From NCBI RefSeq assembly GCF_022829515.1, contig NZ_JAKSYL010000077.1:1-64000 (forward strand): a DNA stretch of 64,000 nucleotides. The letters run 5' to 3'. Both the position numbers and the translations under genes were made by a program. The first letter of the stretch is position 1, and the number at the start of each line of letters is the position of its first letter. Positions 12,442 through 19,010 of this stretch are shown one piece after another. A model generated the notes under the pieces. That model had not been told where the DNA came from. It worked only from the letters and a program-made list of their open reading frames with translations, and ran no database searches. The DNA is from Methylobacterium sp. J-048. GTDB lineage: Bacteria; Pseudomonadota; Alphaproteobacteria; Rhizobiales; Beijerinckiaceae.

Positions 12442-13836
12442 TCACTGTGCCGACCGGCGCCCGTGCCGGCGGCCGCCCTCCGGAGCCGCCGGAGGGGCGG
12501 TCTCGGCTGCCCCGTTCGGCCCGTCAGCCGGCTTCGCACCCGGCTTGTCGTCGGCCCCCGTGACCGCGCCGGTCGCGCCCGAAGCCTGCGCCCCGTCGGT
12601 GATCCGGACTTCGGCGCCGTCCTTGAGCCGGTCGGTGCCGTCGGTGACGATCCGGTCGTCCGGCTTCAGGCCGGAGGCCACGACGGTGTTGGTCCCGTCG
12701 GTCTCACCGGTCTTGATCGGCCGGACCGTGACCTTGGCGTCCCCGTCCATCAGGTAGACGTAGGTGCCGGGGGTGCCCTGCAGCAGGCCGGAATTCGGCA
12801 CCAGCGTCGCCGCCCGCACCGTGTCGACGGTGAGCTTGGCGTTCACGAACTGGTTCGGGAACAGCTCCTCGTCGGCGTTGTCGAACAGGGCCCGCAGCTT
12901 CACCGTGCCGGTGGTCGTGTCGATCTGGTTGTCGACCGTGTCGAGGGTGCCGACCGCGATCTGGTGGGCGTCGCCGCGGTCGTAGGCGCGCACGGCGAGC
13001 TTGGCGCCGGCCCGGACCTGGCGCATCACCCGGGAGACGTCGTCCTCCGGCAGGGTGAAGATCACCGAGATCGGATGGAGCTGGGTCACCACCACGATCG
13101 CCGTGGAGGCGGCCGAGATGTAGTTGCCCTGATCGACCTGCCGCAGGCCGACCCGCCCGTCCACCGGCGCGGTGATGTGGGTGTAGGCGATATTGAGCTT
13201 CTGCTGATCGACCAGCGCCTGGTCGGCCGCCACCGTGCCCTCGTTCTGCTTGACCAGGGCGGCTTGCGTGTCGACGTTCTGCTTCGAGATCGAATCCTGC
13301 CGGTTCAGCGTCTGGTAGCGCTGCAGGTCGAGCTTCGAGTTCTGCAGCAGGGCCTGGTCGCGGGCGAGCTGGCCCTGGTACTGGGCGAGCAGCGCCTCGT
13401 AGGGCCGGGAATCGATCAGGGCGAGCTCGTCGCCGGCCTTGACCGCCTGGCCCTCGCGGAACTTCACCGCCATCAGGTAGCCGCTGATCTGCGACTTCAC
13501 CGTCACAGTGGCGAGCGGCGTCACGGTGCCGAGGCCCTGGAGCACCACCGGCATGTCGCCGGTGGTGACCGCGGCGATGCCCACGGCCTGCGGCATGTCC
13601 CCGCCGCCGTGCCGGCCGCCGCGGCCGCCGCCCTTGTGGGCCGTGGCCGGCTCGGCGGCCTTGTCGGTGCGCGCCTCGTACCAGCGATGGCCGATCGCCC
13701 CGGCGCCCGCCAGCAGGGCCAGGATCACGAGCCAGCGGATCGGCCGGAAGCGCCGCGTGCGGACATCGCGCGCCGGCGCCTCGCCGGGCTGGTAGGCGCG
13801 TGCCCTATCGGTGCGGATCGGTGAACTCTCGTTCAT
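12442..13836 (-). CDS. mdtA: RND efflux periplasmic adaptor (membrane fusion protein, MdtA-like)
   Basis: The product is 464 residues. It has a basic N-terminus and one membrane anchor ([19 protein letters not shown], about residues 35-53), a Gly/His-rich linker, the lipoyl half-motifs around [20 protein letters not shown] and [19 protein letters not shown], an alpha hairpin between them, and the beta-barrel domain. The C-terminal tail is Ala/Pro/Gly-rich and ends basic. The adaptor links the two pumps to the outer-membrane lipoprotein. It is first of the four pump genes, in the order adaptor, pump, pump, channel. Regulation may come from the promoter and leader near 14280-14436. Confidence 0.95.
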   Translation of the reverse strand: MNESSPIRTDRARAYQPGEAPARDVRTRRFRPIRWLVILALLAGAGAIGHRWYEARTDKAAEPATAHKGGGRGGRHGGGDMPQAVGIAAVTTGDMPVVLQGLGTVTPLATVTVKSQISGYLMAVKFREGQAVKAGDELALIDSRPYEALLAQYQGQLARDQALLQNSKLDLQRYQTLNRQDSISKQNVDTQAALVKQNEGTVAADQALVDQQKLNIAYTHITAPVDGRVGLRQVDQGNYISAASTAIVVVTQLHPISVIFTLPEDDVSRVMRQVRAGAKLAVRAYDRGDAHQIAVGTLDTVDNQIDTTTGTVKLRALFDNADEELFPNQFVNAKLTVDTVRAATLVPNSGLLQGTPGTYVYLMDGDAKVTVRPIKTGETDGTNTVVASGLKPDDRIVTDGTDRLKDGAEVRITDGAQASGATGAVTGADDKPGAKPADGPNGAAETAPPAAPEGGRRHGRRSAQ

Positions 13837-14048
13837 GCCTGACTAGAGCACATGCCGGACGCCTGCGCGACCGGCGGTACCCTATCCCTCGCTGTGCACG
13901 CCCCCATGGCGCATGTCCCGGCCGCCCGATGCTTCGCGGCCCGGACGGTCGCATCGGCCTAAGCGGCTATACGGGCCGGATGGCGTCGGGCCGCTGCGGC
14001 ATATTCCGTCGCCGGGCAGGTGCTGGATGCCCGGCCAATGTGCCGTCA

Positions 14049-14228
14049 CTAGGGCGCCGAGGTTTCAGCCGTGTTGCTGGGCTCCGCGGCGGACGGATCC
14101 GGTGCCGCATAGGCCTTCAGCACCGCGCGGAACGGCGCGTCCACGGGCGCGACCGGCAGGCCGAGCCGGAGGGCAAGGCCGGTTCCGGCGATCAGCAGGG
14201 CGAGGAGGAGGCAGCGTGTCGTCCGCAT
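14049..14228 (-). CDS. Small membrane-anchored or secreted peptide, 59 residues, unknown function
   Basis: The frame starts ATG at 14228 with a weak GGGA upstream and ends TAG. The protein opens MRTTRC and then has one hydrophobic segment, LLLALLIAGTGLALRLGL (about residues 7-24), followed by an Ala/Pro-rich tail with VDAPFRAVLKAYAAPDP. It could be a signal-anchor peptide or a secreted peptide. It lies between the candidate leader RNA and the efflux adaptor, on the same strand as the pump operon, with 212 bases before the adaptor. It may be an operon-associated small protein. I do not recognise a family. Confidence 0.5.
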   Translation of the reverse strand: MRTTRCLLLALLIAGTGLALRLGLPVAPVDAPFRAVLKAYAAPDPSAAEPSNTAETSAP

Positions 14229-14280
14229 GGTCGCATCCCGTCAGCCGGACCCTTACCAGGCCGATCGGCCTCCTTCATGC

Positions 14281-14392
14281 GAAAAGGGCCACCGATCCGG
14301 AGATCGGTGACCCTTTGACGAGGACCGGAGCGGCATCTCGCTGACGGAGCGAGGGGGCAAAGCCCCGCCGGCTAGAGCGCCGCTCCGGCCGT
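14281..14392 (-). ncRNA. Candidate structured leader RNA or small RNA ending in an intrinsic terminator
   Basis: On the minus strand the segment can fold as a three-way junction. A closing 10-bp stem pairs CCGGAGCGGC (14325-14334) with GCCGCTCCGG (14379-14388). Inside are a CTCGCT/AGCGAG hairpin and a GGGGC/GCCCC hairpin. It is followed by a 15-bp hairpin (14283-14316) with a CGGA/UCCG loop and a UUUU run on the minus strand. The one non-Watson-Crick pair of that hairpin is G-U on the minus strand but A-C on the plus strand, which favours the minus strand as the transcribed one. It lies downstream of a good promoter and upstream of the peptide and efflux operon, so it could be an attenuating leader or a separate sRNA. 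This is a paper fold only. Confidence 0.45.
14283..14316 (-). terminator. Rho-independent terminator of the candidate leader RNA
   Basis: A 15-bp stem with a four-base loop is followed on the minus strand by CCCTTTTC. If used, it would end or attenuate transcripts from the promoter at 14399-14426 before the peptide gene and mdtA. Confidence 0.55.
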
Positions 14393-14398
14393 GAGACG

Positions 14399-14436
14399 AA
14401 CCTACGTTACGACTGATGAATGTCAACATTCGTCAG
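14399..14436 (-). promoter_or_regulatory. Promoter with an overlapping operator-like inverted repeat
   Basis: On the minus strand, TTGACA (14426-14421) is followed after 16 bases by TAGGTT (14404-14399), a good sigma-70-type promoter. The -35 box sits in the centre of a 24-base imperfect palindrome, CTGATGAATGTC/AACATTCGTCAG (14413-14436), matching at 10 of 12 positions per arm. Overlap of this type suits a TetR-family repressor, which commonly controls RND operons, but no repressor gene is in the window. The aminotransferase start is 125 bases away on the other strand. Confidence 0.5.
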
Positions 14437-14560
14437 CGGCCCGATCCGCCGGGACGGCCGGGTCTGTGCGGCCGCGCACATTCCGTACGCCGCCGACCCC
14501 ATGCTACATCCTGGCGATGCTCCCATCGTCTGCTGCGCCCGAAGCGGCGTCCCGCCCCGC

Positions 14561-15715
14561 ATGAACCCGGTCTTCGCCGCCCTTCCGACCACGGTGTTCG
14601 AGACCATGTCGCGGCTCGCCCGCGCCCACGACGCGGTCAATCTCGGGCAGGGCTTTCCCGACGATCCGGGACCGGCGGACGTGCGCGAGCGCGGCGCCCG
14701 GGCGTTGCTCGAGGGCTGGAACCAGTACCCGCCGATGATGGGGCTGCCGGCCCTGCGCGAGGCCGTGGCCGCCCATTACGCCCGCCACCAGGGCCTCGCC
14801 CTCGATCCCGAGACCGAGGTGATGGTGACCTCCGGGGCCACGGAAGCCCTGGCCGGCGCCCTGTTGGCCCTGATCGAGCCCGGCGACGAGGTCGTGCTGT
14901 TCGCGCCCATGTACGACGCCTACCTACCGCTGGTGCAGCGGGCCGGCGGCGTGCCGCGGATCGTATCCCTGCAGCCGCCGTCCTTCCGGCTCGACGAGGC
15001 GGCGCTCGCCGCCGCGTTCGGCCCGCGCACCCGGGCGGTGGTGCTGAACAATCCGCTCAACCCGAGCGCGACCCTGTTCGCGGCGGACGACCTGGCACTG
15101 CTCGCCCGGTACTGCACGCGCTTCGACGTCACCGCGATCTGCGACGAGGTCTGGGAGCACGTGGTCTTCGACGGCGCCCGCCATCAGCCGCTGATGGCGC
15201 TGCCGGGGATGCGCGCGCGGACGGTCAAGATCGGCTCGGCGGGCAAGATCTTTTCGCTCACCGGCTGGAAGGTCGGCTTCGTGATGGCCGATGCCCGGCT
15301 GATGCCGGTCCTGGCCAAGGCGCACCAGTTCCTCACCTTCACCACGCCCCCCAACCTGCAGGACGCGGTGGCCTACGGCCTCGCCAAGCCGGACCCGTGG
15401 TTCGAATCCATGCGGGCGGGCTACGCCGCCTCCCGCGACCGGCTGGCCGGCGGCCTGCGCGACCTCGGCTTCCGGGTCCTGCCGGCGCAGGCGACGTGGT
15501 TCCTCAACATCGACATCGCGGGCCTCGGCTACGCCGACGACGTGGCCTTCTGCGAGGCGCTGGTCACCCGCCACGGCGTCGCGGCGATCCCGGTGAGCGC
15601 GTTCTACCCGGACGGCTCCGTGCGCAGCCTCGTGCGCCTGTGCTTCGCCAAGGCCGACGCCACCCTGGATGCGGCCCTGGAGCGGATGCAGGGCCTCGCC
15701 GGGGGTGCGGCATGA
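14561..15715 (+). CDS. PLP-dependent class I/II aminotransferase
   Basis: The product is 384 residues of fold type I. The order of motifs fits methionine/kynurenine-type aminotransferases (YbdL/KAT-like): NLGQGFPDDPGP at the N-terminus, VTSGATEALAGALLAL, the NNPLNPSATLF loop, AICDEVWEHVVFDG with the PLP-ring Asp, and GSAGKIFSLTGWKVGF with the Schiff-base Lys. The exact substrate cannot be read from sequence. I chose ATG 14561 because conservation starts at MNPVFAALPTTVFE; the longer frame upstream overlaps the operator. Confidence 0.9.
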   Translation: MNPVFAALPTTVFETMSRLARAHDAVNLGQGFPDDPGPADVRERGARALLEGWNQYPPMMGLPALREAVAAHYARHQGLALDPETEVMVTSGATEALAGALLALIEPGDEVVLFAPMYDAYLPLVQRAGGVPRIVSLQPPSFRLDEAALAAAFGPRTRAVVLNNPLNPSATLFAADDLALLARYCTRFDVTAICDEVWEHVVFDGARHQPLMALPGMRARTVKIGSAGKIFSLTGWKVGFVMADARLMPVLAKAHQFLTFTTPPNLQDAVAYGLAKPDPWFESMRAGYAASRDRLAGGLRDLGFRVLPAQATWFLNIDIAGLGYADDVAFCEALVTRHGVAAIPVSAFYPDGSVRSLVRLCFAKADATLDAALERMQGLAGGAA

Positions 15716-15796
15716 TGGTCGCAGGCGCGTTCCTTGCGGGGATCCCCCGGGGGGGCCACGTCGTTGGTCGTAATGGCTCTCCGACGGATCCCCGCG

Positions 15797-16303
15797 ATGG
15801 ATTTCTCCCAGGCTTCCCGGACCGGTCCCGCCGCCGGCGCCAAGACCTTTCCCGGTGCCAAGACTTTTCCCGGCGGCGCCTCTGGGCGCCTGCCGCCGTT
15901 CCTGTCGACGGATCTCGACCGGGAAGCCAGCCTCGCCCGGCTGGAGACCCTGGCGCATTTCATGGACACGGCCTTCGTGATCCCGGGGATCAACCGGCGG
16001 GTCGGGTTCGACGCGCTGATCGGCCTCGTGCCGGTGATCGGCGACGTGGCCGGCATGGTGATCTCGTCGTTCATCGTCTACGAGGCCAAGCGCCTCGGCG
16101 CGCCGCGCTGGCTGGTGGCCCGGATGGGGCTGAACGTCGCCTTCGACGGGCTGCTCGGCGTGGTGCCGCTGGCGGGCGACCTGTTCGACGCCGCCTTCAA
16201 GGCCAACCGCCGCAACGTCCGCCTGCTGCGCCGCTGGATGGAGCGCACCGGCGGCGTCCGCCCGAACGAGATCGAGGGCACCGCGACCCGCCTCGACGCC
16301 TGA
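15797..16303 (+). CDS. DUF4112 family membrane protein
   Basis: The product is 168 residues. From about residue 45 it matches the DUF4112 pattern: LETLAHFMDTAFVIPGINRRVGFDALIGLVPVIGDV with a hydrophobic GMVISSFIVYEAKRLGAP segment and a second GLLGVVPLAGDLFDAAFKANRRN block. The repeated G-hydrophobic-VP-x-x-GD motif suggests two related re-entrant or membrane-associated halves. The function of the family is unknown. The N-terminus has a short tandem repeat, GAKTFPGAKTFPGG. I chose ATG 15797 (ACGGA upstream); ATG 15773 is also possible. Confidence 0.75.
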   Translation: MDFSQASRTGPAAGAKTFPGAKTFPGGASGRLPPFLSTDLDREASLARLETLAHFMDTAFVIPGINRRVGFDALIGLVPVIGDVAGMVISSFIVYEAKRLGAPRWLVARMGLNVAFDGLLGVVPLAGDLFDAAFKANRRNVRLLRRWMERTGGVRPNEIEGTATRLDA

Positions 16304-16652
16304 TTCTGTTTCGAGCGTCGCGATCGGATGAGGCTGGTCTTGGCCTCGTGCTCGTCCCCCTCCGCGCGGGGCACGCGCTCGCCCTCCCCCCTTTGCGGGG
16401 GAGGGTGACCCCTGCGTCTGCAGGGGTCGGGAGAGGGGAACCCGGTTTCCGGAAGAGACGCAGCAGGGGTGCGCGCAGGCGCTTTCGCCTGCGCCGTCGC
16501 CCCCCTCTCCCGACCCGCTTCGCGGCCCACCCTCGGCAAAGGGGGGAGGGAGTCGTGCGTGCATTTGACCGCAGCCCGAATCCATTGGCGACGTGTGAAC
16601 GTCATCGCTCCTGCGGCAGAGAGCGTCTTCCAGTTCGACAGGGGCCGCGGCC
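16304..16652. repeat. Intergenic stretch made mainly of a family A palindromic repeat
   Basis: From about 16383 to 16558 the outer arms are CCCTCCCCCCTTTGCGGGGG and GGCAAAGGGGGGAGGGA, with nested inverted repeats inside (CCCCTGCGTCTGCAGGGG, GCAGGCGCTTTCGCCTGC). The tail TGTGAACGTCATC (about 16596) resembles TGTGAACATCATT next to the copy at 60245. I see no gene here. A promoter for the permease is probably in the last 60 bases, but I cannot fix it. Confidence 0.7.
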
Positions 16653-17861
16653 ATGAACGAGATCGCGCGCCCCGGCGAGAGCGAGGTCGTCCCGATGCCG
16701 GGCGCCCAGCCGATCGTCCTGCGGCCCGATGAGGCCGTCCCGCTCCCGGCCCCGGTCTCGGATGGCCACGGCCGGCTGTCGCCGCTCGCCCGGCGCCGGC
16801 TCGACAATTTCCGCCGCAACCGCCTCGGCTATGGGTCGTTCCTGCTCTTCGCCGCGCTGTTCGTCCTCAGCCTGTTCGCCGAGTTCATCGCCAACGACCG
16901 GCCGATCGTCCTGTCCTACAAGGGCGAGTGGCTGGTCCCGGTGCTGGTCGACTACCCGGAGGAGACATTCGGCGGCTTCCTGGCGGTCACCGATTTCCGC
17001 TCGCCCGAAATCCGCAAGGAGATCGCCGAGCACGGCTGGGCGCTCTGGCCGCCGATCCGGTTCTCCTACGACACGATCAACGAGGACCTGCCCACCCCGT
17101 CGCCGTCGCCGCCGACCTGGATGCTCTCGGACGCCCAGTGCAAGCCGGTGGCCGAAAAACTCGGCGGCGCGACCTGCGCCGACATCCCGTGGCACTGGCT
17201 CGGCACCGACAACACCACCCGGGACGTACTGGCGCGGGTGATCTACGGCTTCCGCATCTCGGTGCTGTTCGGGCTGATCCTGGCCGCGGTCTCCTCGGCG
17301 ATCGGGGTCGTGGCCGGCGCCGTGCAGGGCTATTTCGGCGGCTGGGTCGATCTCGCCTTCCAGCGGTTCATCGAGGTCTGGGGCGGCATCCCGACCCTCT
17401 ACCTGATCATCATCATCTCGGCCTTCATCGCGCCCGGCTTCTTCGTCTTGCTCGGAATCATGCTGCTGTTCTCGTGGGTGGCCCTGGTCAGCGTCGTGCG
17501 CGCCGAGTTCCTGCGGGCACGCAACTTCGAATATGTCCGGGCCGCGCGGGCCTTGGGCCTGTCGAACCTGCGCATCATGACGGTTCATCTGTTGCCGAAC
17601 GCCATGGTGGCGACGCTGACCTTCCTGCCGTTCATCCTCAACGGCTCGATCACCACCCTGACCTCCCTGGACTTCCTGGGCTTCGGCCTGCCGCCGGGCT
17701 CCCCCTCCCTCGGGGAACTGCTCGCTCAAGGCAAAGACAACCTGACGGCGCCGTGGCTCGGGCTCACCGGGTTCCTGGTCATCGCCGTGATGCTGAGCCT
17801 GCTTGTGTTTGCCGGCGAAGCAGTTCGTGACGCGTTCGATCCCCGCAAGTCCTTCGCCTGA
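16653..17861 (+). CDS. yejE: ABC transporter permease, YejE-like (oligopeptide/microcin C type)
   Basis: The product is 402 residues. It has a cytoplasmic N-terminus, one membrane segment (YGSFLLFAALFVLSLFAEFI, about residues 66-85), a long periplasmic domain of about 100 residues typical of YejE, and then the binding-protein-dependent permease domain. The EAA coupling loop reads FEYVRAARALGLSNLRIMT. YejE proteins work with YejA (binding protein), YejB (second permease) and YejF (ATPase) in peptide import. None of these partners is adjacent: a repeat lies upstream and mucR downstream. They may sit elsewhere, or the gene may have moved. Confidence 0.88.
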   Translation: MNEIARPGESEVVPMPGAQPIVLRPDEAVPLPAPVSDGHGRLSPLARRRLDNFRRNRLGYGSFLLFAALFVLSLFAEFIANDRPIVLSYKGEWLVPVLVDYPEETFGGFLAVTDFRSPEIRKEIAEHGWALWPPIRFSYDTINEDLPTPSPSPPTWMLSDAQCKPVAEKLGGATCADIPWHWLGTDNTTRDVLARVIYGFRISVLFGLILAAVSSAIGVVAGAVQGYFGGWVDLAFQRFIEVWGGIPTLYLIIIISAFIAPGFFVLLGIMLLFSWVALVSVVRAEFLRARNFEYVRAARALGLSNLRIMTVHLLPNAMVATLTFLPFILNGSITTLTSLDFLGFGLPPGSPSLGELLAQGKDNLTAPWLGLTGFLVIAVMLSLLVFAGEAVRDAFDPRKSFA

Positions 17862-18250
17862 AGCCGGATCCGGCCTTGAACCCACAGGCGATCGACGATC
17901 CTGCAAAAATATTTTGCGTTTTCACGGCAAGACCGATGAGCGGCCGGGAAAGTCGCGCCAAAACACTCCGGGGCAGCCGTTGATCTAGGGCGTAACGGTC
18001 TCTCCCGACAACGAAAACCCGGTTCCGGGCCCGCCGCAGCATTCGTTGCCCGGGCCAGGATAAAGCGCTGCGCAAGTGCCGGAATAACGGCGCCAATGCA
18101 ACTTCAACCTGTAACCGTGACCGGTCGATGTAGACCTGAACTTTCAATCGATCACAGGGAATTGTATGAGTCACCTTGCTTTTTTCGGTGACTGTTTTAA
18201 CTCGCAGCAAGAGGTTACCTCAACGAGCGTCAAACCCAGGGAAAGCGAGA
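17862..18250 (+). promoter_or_regulatory. Upstream region of mucR with an inverted repeat
   Basis: This 389-base stretch has no gene. It is more AT-rich near AAAAATATTTTGCG (about 17905) and over the last 120 bases. An inverted repeat AGTCACC/GGTGACT (18169-18193) with a T-rich loop lies about 60 bases before the mucR start. MucR/Ros proteins usually bind AT-rich upstream DNA and repress their own gene, so autoregulation here is plausible but inferred. Confidence 0.35.
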
Positions 18251-18802
18251 ATGTCCGAAGAAGCGCCGGCATCCCAAGTGCACTATATCGAACGGACCGT
18301 GGACGTCGTCGCGGCCTATGTCGCCAACAACTCCCTGCCCCCCACCGAATTGCCGTCGCTCATCGCGAGCATCCACGACGCGCTCAATTCGATCGCCTCC
18401 GGACCTTCCACCTCGGCTGGAGACACTGTCGATCGGCCGACCTCGGCCCAGATCCGCAAGTCGATCCGGCCCGATGGTCTGATCAGCTTCATCGACGGCA
18501 AGTCGTACAAGACGCTGAAGCGCCACCTGACCAAGCACGGCCTCGACCCGCAGGCCTACCGGGAGCGTTACGGCCTGCCGGCCGATTACCCGACGACCTC
18601 GGCGAACTATTCGGCGCAGCGCTCGGCCCTGGCCAAGAGCCTCGGCCTCGGCCAGCCCAGCCGGTCCCAGCAGGCCGACAAGGAGTCGGACGCCGAGACC
18701 GATCTGGAGCCGACTCCCGCCCCGGCTCGCGGCCGCCGCAAGACCGAGTCCGCCCCGGCCGCCAAGAGCCGCTCCAGCCGCAAGGCCGTCGAGGCCGCCT
18801 GA
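18251..18802 (+). CDS. MucR/Ros family transcriptional regulator lacking the zinc-finger cysteines
   Basis: The product is 183 residues. It has the N-terminal helical domain of MucR (YIERTVDVVAAYVANNSLP), the finger region KSIRPDGLISFIDGKSYKTLKRHLTKHGL and the YRERYGLPADYP motif. Canonical Ros has two zinc-binding Cys before the helix; here ISFIDG replaces the usual Cys-containing segment and no Cys occurs, while both His (LKRHLTKH) remain. Ros homologues that fold without zinc are known in Mesorhizobium loti, so it may still bind DNA. The C-terminal 60 residues are a charged Ala/Ser/Lys/Arg tail, unusual for the family. Start ATG 18251 has a GGGAAAGCGAGA leader. MucR proteins control exopolysaccharide, motility and cell-cycle genes. 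Confidence 0.88.
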   Translation: MSEEAPASQVHYIERTVDVVAAYVANNSLPPTELPSLIASIHDALNSIASGPSTSAGDTVDRPTSAQIRKSIRPDGLISFIDGKSYKTLKRHLTKHGLDPQAYRERYGLPADYPTTSANYSAQRSALAKSLGLGQPSRSQQADKESDAETDLEPTPAPARGRRKTESAPAAKSRSSRKAVEAA

Positions 18803-18810
18803 GGCTTCGG

Positions 18811-18840
18811 CCGCACCTTCCTCTGCGCCGTCAGGTGCGG
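18811..18840 (+). terminator. Possible terminator hairpin after mucR
   Basis: CCGCACCT (18811-18818) pairs with AGGTGCGG (18833-18840) just after the stop codon. There is no T run, so any termination would have to be factor-assisted or weak. Confidence 0.35.
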
Positions 18841-19010
18841 AGGGAGGTGCGCGTGATCCCTTGGCCCGCCTGCTGGATCGACATTCCTATCGGCGCGAAG
18901 CACGCACCCGACACGATTGTAAAAACGCCCGCCAATCTCCGCATCGACACAATAACTCGTTAACGGAGACACTATAGCGCTGTTATAGAGCGTTATTCGA
19001 GCGTGTCCTG

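Noticed and set aside
14279..14405. A tRNA gene in the structured stretch upstream of the efflux operon
   Set aside because: There is no acceptor stem with a T-loop GTTCRA or anticodon arm; the fold fits a leader or small RNA better.
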